Positions 43,915 to 52,724 of a stretch of 64,000 nt of DNA are shown here, piece after piece (position 1 is the first letter of the stretch; every line of letters begins with the position of its first letter). The notes beneath the pieces were generated by a model, which was not told the DNA's origin, did not search any database, and worked only from the letters and a program-made list of their open reading frames with translations. A program made the position numbers and the translations under genes. Location: IMG/VR virus record IMGVR_UViG_3300043425_001634, positions 1 through 64,000 of that record, one strand, 5' to 3'. The DNA is from a virus.

Positions 43915-46900
43915 CTATACCGATTCAAAAATTTTCGGAGTCAGTCCAAAAGATTGGCAAATTTCTGTCAAAAATTCTTGAATAAATGAGACAAAACCAG
44001 AGGGATCTAGCCATTTTGCCGCCACCAGCATCTCCTTAAGTCTATCAATTCCATATTTTTTGATAGCAGAGGCAACAAATTTAGTGGTACAAAGCACATC
44101 TTCTTCTATTGTTTGATGAGCCAGATGCTCCCAATGTTCGCCATAAAATTCCAAAGCCAGGTTGGTCAAGGCTTCAGTTGTATCTTCTGTTTGTTTAATT
44201 TCGCTATATATACTGTCTAATAGCGAAATTAAACAATTTTTCAACGCCTTAAATCCACCAAAAGCTTGGGCAATTTGACTGATCCGCCCTTTCGTCACTC
44301 CCACAAAATCTGCTACCTGCTGACAGGTTTCTGCACCCGCCTTAATCGCCTCCCCAATTTTCCGCTTGAAACGATCAACTATTCCTAGGCATTCAGGACT
44401 GAGTGATTCCAGATCAACAACCTCGACTTTGTAACCAAGGGGAGATAAGTCAACATCAGTAATTACCCATATAGTTATATTTTCCTCGCGCAAATTCGCT
44501 CTTGGGCGGCCAATAGCCTGTTCGTATTCAATGTAAATTTTTTCAAGCAAATACTGATTTAGCTCATCTTCAGAAGGAAGATGAACAAAAAGAAGGTGAA
44601 ACTCGCTTTCTACTGATGCGAGATTTTGTGCTGGCGTCAAAGTCAAGATAAGATCCGTCACGCCTTGCTCGTAGAAATAATTTGTTCCGCGACTGTGACT
44701 GCTAAAAAAGTATCGATCGTCGCCTAATTTTTTGCTGCCGATAATCGCAGCCTTGGGGCATTGCTGTAAAATTGCTTCCTTAGCCGCTTCGATCCGGCGC
44801 GATTGATCTGCCCCCCGGTGCAGATAGGATTTGAGAGGAATTTGCTTAATTATTAAATTTTTTGATTTTTCTGTTTCCTGGCAAATAACAAAAATTTCGT
44901 CTGGGCCGCATCGTAAGATGGCCGCCAAGCGATCACGTGAAAGCGTAGCATCAGAGAAAATATTTTTTTCAGCCTCTCTTGCTATTACAGGGATGCGATC
45001 ATTGAATAGATCGATCATTAGACTTCGACGGCTAACATGAAAATGCCCTATTTTTTGCCCTGTGAGAATCGCAAAAAAGTGATGCAACCATTGTTTTGTG
45101 AGTTTTTCCGCTTGGGATAACTTTTCTTGGGTAAAGGCGTGTCTTAATGAGATCGCCTCTTTTCCTGTTAATTCACTGCCGTCGAAAGAATCGTTCAGAA
45201 AATCTAGCTTTGGAGAAATCGCCTCATAAACTTCCTTGAGTTCTTCATGTGTAAATTTTCCCATTAAATCTTTGACATTGAATGATTCAATGATCTTGGA
45301 GTGAGGCATCCCAAAGCGGGAGTTGTCTTCGGAAATTATTTTTCTGAGAATCTTGACTAACTTCCCGATTTCAAATGCTCTTGACACTGATTGAAACGAT
45401 TGCAGGATTTCAGTAAAAAAATTGTCCAACAGATCCAAGTATCCAGCAGAATCTACTTGTTTTACGGATGCAATTAACTCAGTAAAGTGATAAAAGCCAT
45501 GCTTTTGATAAATATCAGCAATAAAGCTACATACTGGTAAAGGCGTCTGAGATGATTGAGCTAAATAATTCCACAATTTCTCGAAAAACTTTACTCCCAT
45601 TTCCTTTGCAGTCACCGACAAGTCATGCGCTTGGCGCAGATTTGATACCATTAACTTCATGCAAGATTTGAGCGTGTTAAAATCACCAAACTTGCCAATA
45701 ATTTGATTGCTGATATCGCTTGAAGTTGCCGCATCAAATCTTAGCGAGTCTATTACATTGAAGTTAATATCGCAAAAAGTTTTTTCTAAATCTTCCAGCG
45801 ATACACCAATAGAATGGACTATCGGGACTGAACCAAATTCCTCCCAATAAAGCAAGCTACCCAGGTCTTTTCCTTGTTGCGATTTTGCATAAGGGAAAGA
45901 TTCACCGTCAAAAGCCAATTCTTTGGGCTGGGGCAAGGATTGAGGGTGGATAATTATAGCGGACTTACCCAGACCTTCTCTCCGCTGATAAATGTAATTG
46001 GGATAGTCGCCAGCAGATCCCTTAATTTGAGGTGATTTGCAAACATTAAAATAAGGGCACGATACACAGCCAATTCTCGAACTATCCGCATTCTCGATCC
46101 CCGCAATCCTTAATGCCGTGAAAATTTCAGGAACGAAGCAACTGGGGGGTGCCGCCAATTGATCCCCTTGCTTCGCAACGCGGTATTCTCCGGTGGCTGT
46201 CTTTGTTACTCCTTTGTGTCGGGAGTCGATCCGTGTGACACTTTTCAATCCTTCTACTGTTACGTTCCGTGGATCTTGAGTGACAAAAATGATTCGACTG
46301 GCACCAAAATACTCTCCGCCAAGTTCAATCATTTCCGCTGCGGTGTAGCTTTTTCCTGTCCCGGTCGGGGAAATATCTAAAATATATTTTTTTTCAGAAG
46401 CTAAAGCCGCTTCAATTGCTGCGATTCTTCCGCCCTTTGGAAAATAAAGATCGACAAAAGATGGCTTGCGAATAAATGCTTTCCGTTCGTTTTTTGCTGC
46501 AACAACAACTTCTTCTGTCGGGTATAATTTTTTCAGAGATTTGGCTAGTTGTCTCTGATATTTTTCTTCTTCTTCTAGTAATTTTTCGACCTTTAACCCA
46601 CACTTAACTGCGGCATCTTTGAATTCGCCGACAGATAACCAGCGCACTTTTTGTTCCCAAGTTGCTGTTTCTTCGCCAAGATCAACTAACCAGTCATCTG
46701 GAGATGGAATTAGGTTGCCGTTTAACTGGCCGTAATCGGCAATCACAATCTCCAAGAAATTGTTTTCTGAGTTTCCGATCGCCTGAAGCTTTTGGATTTG
46801 CCCCCAGGTTCTTTGAGCCACTTGGGGATTCCCTAGGCTGTTCGCGTCAGCAAAAATCCCAAGTTTTTTGGGATGATACTTGCGAATATAGCTTCTAATT

Positions 46901-47784
46901 TGCGCCTCTCCGCTCGTCCAATTACCACCGGCTGCACCAATTAAGGTTCGCTCTGTTTTTAAAAATACAATATCAGTTTTTAAAAACCCTTCAGTGAGCA
47001 ACGGAAAATCTGGCTGGTCTCCGACCATGATCGCCAGGGGTGACTCCACTGCACCTTCGGTAGAGACTTTAAGTTTGTATTTTCCGCCACCAGATAACCA
47101 CTTGTATTTGCCGATCTTGTTTTCGGTGCGGATTTGTGCCGCGACAACTTGCCCGTATTGCCGAACCGGGCAAAGAAAACCGGGATCTGCTATTCTAAAT
47201 TCCCCGCCAAAAATTCCTGGGAATTCTGTCCCCGATACGCGATCGCCGGGGTTGATCGAGACATAACCAAATTCTTTGATCTGAGATTCGCTCAGACCTC
47301 TCTTGGTTAAATCATTAAAATGAATATCCGATAATCCAAGCTGTTGTTGAATTTTTTTATAATTTCTATCGCGATCATGGGTGTTTTGAATCTTAATTTT
47401 GGTCGGATCTAGCTGGACGTATGTTTTAATTTTTGGCTTGGGAATAAGATCACCACTGTTTTTGGGGCGCTCATATCCTCCATCCTTCAACGGTAACGGC
47501 AATCCAAGTAAATCATGGGCTCTTTCAATTTGCTCTTTCCATTCCGAAATACCACACAGCAATCCCACTAATTGAGAAGGAAACCACGCCTCTTCGCAAG
47601 TATGGCAATAGATGTGAGGCGAATCATTGCTTGCATAAAGATAAGCACTGTAATGCCTATCTTCGTGTTGCGGACTCGGACATCGACAAGAGCGACCTCT
47701 TGTTTCCACTCCTAAAATATCTAGGAGCCGGGGAAACATTGTATTGAGGTTTTCATTGCATCTATCAAAATCAAGTAACGGCAT
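43915..47784 (-). CDS. Replication primase-helicase fusion, about 1289 aa
   Basis: From ATG 47784 (a longer frame starts at 47835): a primase-type zinc finger with C33/C35, H40 and C60xxC63; a Toprim-like region at about 255-370 (LLTEGFLKTD, LGIFADANSLGN, PDDWLVDL); a Walker A site SPTGTGKS near 475; a Cys-rich CVSCPYFNVC near 575, like the Fe-S cluster of DinG/XPD helicases; a WEEF Walker B-like site near 635; helicase motif VI QAIGRPRAN near 1090; and a helix-turn-helix (QQVADFVGVTKGRISQIAQ) near 1170. It likely opens and primes the phage or plasmid origin. It lies inside the block flanked by the tRNA-Met halves. Confidence 0.7.
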   Translation of the reverse strand: MPLLDFDRCNENLNTMFPRLLDILGVETRGRSCRCPSPQHEDRHYSAYLYASNDSPHIYCHTCEEAWFPSQLVGLLCGISEWKEQIERAHDLLGLPLPLKDGGYERPKNSGDLIPKPKIKTYVQLDPTKIKIQNTHDRDRNYKKIQQQLGLSDIHFNDLTKRGLSESQIKEFGYVSINPGDRVSGTEFPGIFGGEFRIADPGFLCPVRQYGQVVAAQIRTENKIGKYKWLSGGGKYKLKVSTEGAVESPLAIMVGDQPDFPLLTEGFLKTDIVFLKTERTLIGAAGGNWTSGEAQIRSYIRKYHPKKLGIFADANSLGNPQVAQRTWGQIQKLQAIGNSENNFLEIVIADYGQLNGNLIPSPDDWLVDLGEETATWEQKVRWLSVGEFKDAAVKCGLKVEKLLEEEEKYQRQLAKSLKKLYPTEEVVVAAKNERKAFIRKPSFVDLYFPKGGRIAAIEAALASEKKYILDISPTGTGKSYTAAEMIELGGEYFGASRIIFVTQDPRNVTVEGLKSVTRIDSRHKGVTKTATGEYRVAKQGDQLAAPPSCFVPEIFTALRIAGIENADSSRIGCVSCPYFNVCKSPQIKGSAGDYPNYIYQRREGLGKSAIIIHPQSLPQPKELAFDGESFPYAKSQQGKDLGSLLYWEEFGSVPIVHSIGVSLEDLEKTFCDINFNVIDSLRFDAATSSDISNQIIGKFGDFNTLKSCMKLMVSNLRQAHDLSVTAKEMGVKFFEKLWNYLAQSSQTPLPVCSFIADIYQKHGFYHFTELIASVKQVDSAGYLDLLDNFFTEILQSFQSVSRAFEIGKLVKILRKIISEDNSRFGMPHSKIIESFNVKDLMGKFTHEELKEVYEAISPKLDFLNDSFDGSELTGKEAISLRHAFTQEKLSQAEKLTKQWLHHFFAILTGQKIGHFHVSRRSLMIDLFNDRIPVIAREAEKNIFSDATLSRDRLAAILRCGPDEIFVICQETEKSKNLIIKQIPLKSYLHRGADQSRRIEAAKEAILQQCPKAAIIGSKKLGDDRYFFSSHSRGTNYFYEQGVTDLILTLTPAQNLASVESEFHLLFVHLPSEDELNQYLLEKIYIEYEQAIGRPRANLREENITIWVITDVDLSPLGYKVEVVDLESLSPECLGIVDRFKRKIGEAIKAGAETCQQVADFVGVTKGRISQIAQAFGGFKALKNCLISLLDSIYSEIKQTEDTTEALTNLALEFYGEHWEHLAHQTIEEDVLCTTKFVASAIKKYGIDRLKEMLVAAKWLDPSGFVSFIQEFLTEICQSFGLTPKIFESV

Positions 47785-47906
47785 ATTGTAATTTACCTGT
47801 AATGTGTTGACAACAAGATAAACGGGACAAGGCAAAGATTAAGCAGTGATAATTTTAGTGAAAAATTTTATTGTTCCCACAAGAGATTCCTTAGACTTCT
47901 TTAGTC

Positions 47907-47950
47907 CTCATAAGCCCTTGGTCGCGTGTTCAAATCACGCCTGAGCCATA
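47907..47950 (+). other. tRNA-Met 3' half, near-perfect copy (probable attP core)
   Basis: CTCATAA anticodon loop, stem strand, T arm GCGTG/CACGC around TTCAAAT, and acceptor strand CTGAGCC plus A. All 3' features of a tRNA-Met are intact and the 5' half is absent. The integrase gene begins 124 nt downstream. Phages that integrate in a tRNA gene carry its 3' part so that the gene is restored after integration. It is a near copy of 40813-40856 in the same direction. Confidence 0.75.
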
Positions 47951-47958
47951 TATACTGC

Positions 47959-47990
47959 AAGCGATCTGAGGAATTTAGATCGCTTTTTTT
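47959..47990 (+). terminator. Intrinsic terminator after the tRNA-Met half
   Basis: AAGCGATCT paired with AGATCGCTT over a 9-nt loop, then a run of T. On integration it would end up behind the host tRNA gene and serve as its terminator. Confidence 0.8.
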
Positions 47991-48073
47991 GTGAGAATAA
48001 ATATATCCATAGGTAGGCATTTGGTTTCTTTTGTATTTAAAATTTTAAGCAGGAGTTAAGCGGGAGCAAAACT

Positions 48074-49165
48074 ATGTCTAACAACAAGCTTACGATTGAA
48101 AGTATCAATCAAGACCTCAAGGCGGCCAAGATCCGCATCCGCATCTGTACGGTAAAAGAAGGAAATACTTTGTTCTTAAGGGGGACTTTGCCTCCTAAGC
48201 CGGGTAGTGGAAAAGTTGGGGCTTACCAGCAAAGAGTCTCCCTTGGAGTTTTTGCCTCAGAAGTGGGGCTTCAATTTGCAAAAGGAGAAGCAATTAGATT
48301 GGCTGGCCTATTGGATACATATAGATTCTCATGGGAATCTTATCTCCCCGACATTTTCAATGATAGCACAAGTCAACTCAAAAAATGTGGGGAATGGATC
48401 AAATTATTTGAGGAAGATTTTTGGCAAACGGGGACAAGATGCCGAGTTACCTGGAAGGATTACCGCAAGGTTTTCAAGAAGCTTCCTACTAATGAATTAT
48501 TGGTTTACGATCTTGCAAAAAAAATTATTTTAGAGACAAAGCCAAACACGAAAAGCAGAGAACGTACCACGGATAAAATTGCATCACTTTGTGAATTTGC
48601 CGAAATACCCGATGCCTCAAATTTGCGCCGTTACCGGGGTTGCTATTCTCAGAGGGGTAAAAATACGCCTATAGTTGTCCCTGCATATCAAGAAATTCTT
48701 GATTGCGTGGATCATTTCCATAATGACTGGTGGCGAAATGCCTTTTGTTTGCAGGCAGCTTATGGACTCAGAAATCACGAAATTTACCACCTGAATTTTG
48801 ACAAGATGCACCAGGGTCTTCTGATTGTCAACAAAAATACAAAAACTGGCTGGCGGGTAGTCCCCAGTTGCCACCCTGAATGGGTGGAAAAATGGGGACT
48901 CAAAAAATTAACACCGGCGGATATGCCCCAGTCTACCTTGACCGATAATGACTTACTTGGTCGCCAGGTTTGGAAGGCTTACAAGCGATCAAAAGTACCA
49001 TTTTCCCCCTATGCTTTGCGCCACCGATTTGCCTGTGACTGTGCCTTACAAAATAAGCCTGTGGCCTTGGCCGCAAAAGTCATGGGGCACAGCTTAGAAA
49101 CGCATACAAAAATTTACCATGCTTTTCTCAGTCAGGATGACTTGCTGAGTGCATGGTATAAGTAA
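48074..49165 (+). CDS. int: Tyrosine recombinase / integrase
   Basis: A 363-aa product. The C-terminal catalytic domain shows the Arg of box I (AAYGLRNHEIYHL), a Lys-bearing beta-turn (NKNTKTGWR), the box II LRHRFACD with HxxR, MGHSLETHTKIYH with the His/Trp position and the nucleophile Tyr. The N-terminal part (1-150) is an arm- and core-binding region. It has AGGAG and GGGAG ribosome sites. It stands directly after the tRNA-Met half, as usual for integrases that use a tRNA gene. It would integrate and, with the small protein at 49170, excise the phage. Confidence 0.9.
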   Translation: MSNNKLTIESINQDLKAAKIRIRICTVKEGNTLFLRGTLPPKPGSGKVGAYQQRVSLGVFASEVGLQFAKGEAIRLAGLLDTYRFSWESYLPDIFNDSTSQLKKCGEWIKLFEEDFWQTGTRCRVTWKDYRKVFKKLPTNELLVYDLAKKIILETKPNTKSRERTTDKIASLCEFAEIPDASNLRRYRGCYSQRGKNTPIVVPAYQEILDCVDHFHNDWWRNAFCLQAAYGLRNHEIYHLNFDKMHQGLLIVNKNTKTGWRVVPSCHPEWVEKWGLKKLTPADMPQSTLTDNDLLGRQVWKAYKRSKVPFSPYALRHRFACDCALQNKPVALAAKVMGHSLETHTKIYHAFLSQDDLLSAWYK

Positions 49166-49169
49166 ATTT

Positions 49170-49358
49170 TCAAGACTTTCTTTTAGCCATTATTGTGTTC
49201 ATGTATTTTTCTATGGCGGGTAAGTTATACTCATACTGACCAGAAGGTGTTCGCCGATAATGGATGCCTTCAATCCAGTAATTAATTCGCCATCTCCTGA
49301 TCGTTGATTTATGTTTTCTGAGTTTTGCTGTAATTTCTTTAATTTTCAAGTAATTCAC
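49170..49358 (-). CDS. Excisionase-like small HTH protein
   Basis: A 62-aa basic product with a MerR/AlpA-like winged helix: LKIKEITAKLRKHKSTIRRW, then a wing with WIEGIHYRRTPSGQYEY and a short C-terminal helix. It resembles recombination directionality factors and sits convergently next to the integrase stop. It starts with GTG at 49358, preceded by AAGGGG. The likely role is switching integration to excision. Confidence 0.65.
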   Translation of the reverse strand: MNYLKIKEITAKLRKHKSTIRRWRINYWIEGIHYRRTPSGQYEYNLPAIEKYMNTIMAKRKS

Positions 49359-49381
49359 TTTGTTTCCCCTTGATTACAATG

Positions 49382-49410
49382 ATACCCCGACTAAAGTTTA
49401 GTCGGGGTAT
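49382..49410. terminator. Perfect 14-bp hairpin before the excisionase-like gene
   Basis: ATACCCCGACTAAA, a single-base centre, and its exact complement. The T-run is on the plus side. In the minus transcript it stands between the resolvase gene stop (49416) and the GTG at 49358, so it may separate early replication genes from the excisionase. Confidence 0.6.
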
Positions 49411-49415
49411 TTTAT

Positions 49416-49979
49416 TTATCGACCAAAAAGTAGCACTTCTGAGGATTTAAATAACCGCTCATTGGTTGGCAGTTGCCAACTTCTTAGGAGGTCAAAAATG
49501 GCGATTTTTGCAATCTCATATCGCTGTTCGTCCATCACATAACATTTAATGTGATAATCATTTAATTGCTCTTGTGGGTTTAATTTTTTCCGACCTCCTC
49601 TTGGTCCAGTTTTTATGATTGGTTCAATAAAGCAGCAAGACCCAATGTAATAGGATGGCGAATCATTGATCGCCAATCCATTCGCTACAAAAACATCCAA
49701 TAGTGCGCCTATAGCATTGTCTATATCCGCCCTCAAGGATCCGTGAAAGCAAAAGATTAAGCCAAATCTCTCAGGAAATGCTTGAACCTGCTGTTGATTT
49801 AGGTAAGAAATTACCTTATTCTGCCACTCCCTGTATTCAGAAGCCATATATGCCCCGTTGGTTCCGAACCGAGGCCGCTCTTTGGCGGCGCAGAGTTTCG
49901 GTTTGTTATTGATCACTACAGCAGGAATTTCAAAATATTGACTGCTGCTGTTTATGCCGAAAATTTGACTGGCTGCCAT
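49416..49979 (-). CDS. rusA: RusA-like Holliday junction resolvase
   Basis: About 187 aa from ATG 49979, with GGAG upstream. Family features: KERPRFGTNGAYMASEYREWQ near the start and the metal-binding signature ADIDNAIGALLDVFVANGLAINDSP, where RusA has D-x-D-N and a late D. A longer Gly/Arg-rich tail follows. It cuts four-way junctions made during phage recombination and packaging. The start overlaps the methylase gene end by 28 nt. Confidence 0.75.
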   Translation of the reverse strand: MAASQIFGINSSSQYFEIPAVVINNKPKLCAAKERPRFGTNGAYMASEYREWQNKVISYLNQQQVQAFPERFGLIFCFHGSLRADIDNAIGALLDVFVANGLAINDSPSYYIGSCCFIEPIIKTGPRGGRKKLNPQEQLNDYHIKCYVMDEQRYEIAKIAIFDLLRSWQLPTNERLFKSSEVLLFGR

Positions 49980-50611
49980 AGCGTGTACGTTTCTCCAAAT
50001 ACTTTGACAAAGTTTTCTGGGTGGTGTCCAAAATAATAAAGACAAGTGTCGTATCGATTGCTTTCGCCAATTGGTTGGCGATCAAGATCCACGAATTGTA
50101 TTCGTGGGCATACCATTGCTCCTACCTTGCAGTGGCTACCCAGCAGCTTGCTTGTACCTGCATTTTGCATAGTCCCTGCCAGCATTAGCGCGATCGCTTC
50201 CGCTACATTCCCAATTTCCATTTCTTGAATCAATTTTTCCAAGAAAAGAGATTGGTTCCCCTTATTTCCCACTTTGCTGTAAGGAGGATTCATAAACAAA
50301 CAGGCATTAGGGATACGACCTGGATTCCAGGTTAGTTGTTCTAGAGCATTATCTTTTTTGGTGAAAAAAGTTTTTGCTCCTATTAAATTTGTTCCGTCTT
50401 CCTTTTTTCTTGTACAGGGATCTATGTCTATGTCGCTAAAGTCAGGTCTGGACATCTTGAATACTTTTCTGATCTGGCCTAAATGCCATTCAGGGGTGTA
50501 GGCTTCATCTGAGCCTTTTTCTTCTTGTCTTTTCGTCTGGTTGACTGACTGAAAGGTAGAAAGTTTATTATTAGCAGATGCTTCAAATAGCGAAAGTTGA
50601 TTTGGCGTCAT
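49952..50611 (-). CDS. Phage N6-adenine methyltransferase with N-terminal QLSLF
   Basis: A 219-aa product of the phage-type DNA N-6-adenine methyltransferase group. It has DEAYTPEWHLGQIRKVF, IDIDPCTRKK as the cofactor region, and the catalytic CLFMNPPYSKVG (NPPY). Residues 5-9 are QLSLF at an exposed N-terminus, a clamp-binding peptide. It may modify adenine in phage DNA just behind the replisome. A preserved active site suggests it is functional. It overlaps the resolvase gene downstream. Confidence 0.8.
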   Translation of the reverse strand: MTPNQLSLFEASANNKLSTFQSVNQTKRQEEKGSDEAYTPEWHLGQIRKVFKMSRPDFSDIDIDPCTRKKEDGTNLIGAKTFFTKKDNALEQLTWNPGRIPNACLFMNPPYSKVGNKGNQSLFLEKLIQEMEIGNVAEAIALMLAGTMQNAGTSKLLGSHCKVGAMVCPRIQFVDLDRQPIGESNRYDTCLYYFGHHPENFVKVFGETYTLWQPVKFSA

Positions 50612-50658
50612 ATAGCTAGTTCTACCCGGTTTTAGTGACCTTTGAATTCCGATTGTCT

Positions 50659-50902
50659 TTAGTAATTCTGCCGTTTTTGTTCGTAAATTGATTCGAGACT
50701 TGCGACTACAAATTCAGCCGCTAACGGAGGAATGATCGCGTTTCCGTAGCCCCGTAAATCTCTGGAAATTTTCAATCGCTCCACTCTATCCCGTACCCCC
50801 ATCAGCCACCGGACAAACTCCGGGTTTAATGGGGCGCGATTGCCCTTCTGAATCTTGAATGAGGTCATTGTGACCTGCTTCCTGCTTTTCATCTCCGATC
50901 AT
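50659..50902 (-). pseudogene. C-terminal remnant of a cytosine-C5 methyltransferase, frameshifted
   Basis: Two frames overlap. ATG 50902 gives a short reading ending ...PGVCPVADG and then a stop. From the run of five C (50796-50800) the other frame goes on with VRDRVERLKISRDLRGYGNAI, then IPPLAAEFV. Joined they read like the last 80 residues of phage C5 methylases (PLxxGVxxRVxxLRGYGNAIxPxxAxEF, motif X). ATG 50892 can start the second frame alone (77 aa). Motifs I-IX are absent, so no catalysis is possible. It is a fragment left by deletion, or a short protein with another role. Confidence 0.6.
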
Positions 50903-50930
50903 TAACCCGATCAGAGATGAAAAAAATATG

Positions 50931-51698
50931 CTAAAATAAATTTAACTGCATTGGTTGATTTGTTGGCTCCAGCTTTGCTTGCTGGGGCTTATTTTTTAGG
51001 TTCTGTTCGGGAAATTCTTTAATCTCTTCTCCTTCCAATAAGCAACCACCTGCTTTTGGGGTTCTGCCGCCCCATTGCTTGAAGAAAAAAGGCACTCCCG
51101 CTACATAGCACTGATCTCGAATACTTATTGCCCATTGATATGCCATATCGCGAGAACCCGCCCCCGATTCCCCACCCACAATTACCCAGTGAATGCCATA
51201 CAGGGGTAGGTAAAGGGGGCCTAGCAGTGGCTCACAAGAAAGGAATCGGATTTTTGCAGGAACCGTAACCAAATCAGCAATTCGATTAACGTAATCCTGA
51301 GTCTCTACTGATACGCCCATCCAGATATTTTCATGCCAGATTAATTTAGGGGCAAGTTCTTTCAGGCGATCGCTTCTTTTTGTCAAAATTTGATAAGTGT
51401 GCCAAGGGGTTTTTTCTATAACGCTAAATACCTCTTGAATAAATTCTAGCGGCACATCTTTGTGAAACAAGTCACTCATTGAGTTAACGAATACTCGACT
51501 AGGTTTGCGCCACTTTAAGGGGTCGGTTAATCGGTCTGAATGTAATGTTAAGTTAAAGCCGTTTGGCCACCCGTTTGGAAAGCGCCTTGTTAGTTCTTCT
51601 GCATAACACCGGAGGCAACCTGGGCTAATTTTTGTGCAGCCCGTGGTGGGGTTCCATGTGCGGTCTGTCCATTCAATACCAGTTTTTGTGTTTGACAT
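50931..51698 (-). CDS. DUF5131 (phage Gp37/Gp68) protein with C-terminal QLNLF
   Basis: A 255-aa product with the family hallmarks: IEWTDRTWNPTTGCTKISPG, then CLRCYAE (Cys cluster), FVNSMSDLFHKDVP, LTKRSDRL, IWMGVSVE, FLSCEPLLGP, WVIVGGESG and FFFKQWGG. The family resembles radical-SAM-type barrels with a Cys cluster; its reaction is not established. The last five residues are QLNLF, a clamp-binding variant. It lies between a PP-loop enzyme and methylase genes, so a part in DNA modification is plausible. Confidence 0.8.
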   Translation of the reverse strand: MSNTKTGIEWTDRTWNPTTGCTKISPGCLRCYAEELTRRFPNGWPNGFNLTLHSDRLTDPLKWRKPSRVFVNSMSDLFHKDVPLEFIQEVFSVIEKTPWHTYQILTKRSDRLKELAPKLIWHENIWMGVSVETQDYVNRIADLVTVPAKIRFLSCEPLLGPLYLPLYGIHWVIVGGESGAGSRDMAYQWAISIRDQCYVAGVPFFFKQWGGRTPKAGGCLLEGEEIKEFPEQNLKNKPQQAKLEPTNQPMQLNLF

Positions 51699-51700
51699 TT

Positions 51701-52720
51701 TTACTCCTCAGTTCCGTCTGTGCACGAACACATGATCAAATTTTTAATACTATCGATTTCCAATTGCTCGCTTTCAGTCAATTCATTGCAATTAGACCAT
51801 CCGAAAGAACGACCTAAACCAATAACTTTGCTTCCCTGGGGGGTGTGTTGTAGCGCCTGTTTTTCCAGAAATACCCCGATCTCGTAGAAGTCCGGGTGTT
51901 TTTCTTTCAATGCTAATACTTCGCTGATTTTTGCATTCGAGCAAAACCAGCACGATGATTTTGCTGGTTGTTTCTCCAGTAATCTACACAAGTCTAGGCA
52001 GTTTTGCTGGTTTTGGTTGAATCTGCTGACTAATGGATAGTCGATCAAACCATAGCTTGTTTCAAGCGACTTGGCTTCACCTTGTTTTGTAAACAATCTT
52101 TGGGTTTCGCCCGAATGGATTCCGATCCATTGAGTAATTGGCAATAAAAGGTAATTGTTTTTTATGTAAGCTTCAATTACAGCGATCTTCCATTCTTTTG
52201 AGCAAGCACCATATCCATAGGCTTTAGAGGGAAGGGTTTCGCTTAACAGGCAACGGTCACCCAGCGTCTCTGCTACGCCGTAAATCTTGGTATGAAACTC
52301 AACAACAATCCAAGGGAGAATGGCCATAAAAATTTTAGTATTTACCCTTGACTTGAGATTTTCTACCCGTGCTTTTAGATGGGATTCTAACGTGGTTCTT
52401 TTTCCTGGATTACCGGGATTCTTTCTCAGAACAGTTATGCCGACCATAGGCGGATAGCCTTGCCAATCATTTGTCAACCAAGTGCTGAACCATTCGATAA
52501 ATTCATAAGTCCGGGGATGCTCATTTCCTGTATCTGCAAATAATATTGCATCCACCTTGATGCCCTTTAATCTTGCTATTATTAGCATGGCGGTAGAATT
52601 TACTCCGCCACCATAGGAAACTACGATTGGCCAATCAGGAAGCACTCTATTTTTTATTGCCTCCACTGGATTAATCGGCAATTCTTTTTCCATCTCCTTG
52701 AAAAGACTTAATTGTCTCAT
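51701..52720 (-). CDS. PAPS-reductase-like PP-loop enzyme with N-terminal QLSLF
   Basis: A 339-aa product. After an N-terminal MRQLSLFKEM (clamp-binding peptide) comes the PP-loop VVSYGGGVNSTA (about 35-45), then ILFADTGNEHPRTYEF, a helical middle and paired Cys (SSCWFCSNAK, about 265; a further CSC near the C-terminus). Such N-type pyrophosphatases activate a substrate by adenylation. Two PP-loop enzymes in one phage and a DUF5131 neighbour suggest a common modification pathway. It starts 5 nt after the previous gene. Confidence 0.8.
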   Translation of the reverse strand: MRQLSLFKEMEKELPINPVEAIKNRVLPDWPIVVSYGGGVNSTAMLIIARLKGIKVDAILFADTGNEHPRTYEFIEWFSTWLTNDWQGYPPMVGITVLRKNPGNPGKRTTLESHLKARVENLKSRVNTKIFMAILPWIVVEFHTKIYGVAETLGDRCLLSETLPSKAYGYGACSKEWKIAVIEAYIKNNYLLLPITQWIGIHSGETQRLFTKQGEAKSLETSYGLIDYPLVSRFNQNQQNCLDLCRLLEKQPAKSSCWFCSNAKISEVLALKEKHPDFYEIGVFLEKQALQHTPQGSKVIGLGRSFGWSNCNELTESEQLEIDSIKNLIMCSCTDGTEE

Positions 52721-52724
52721 TTTT

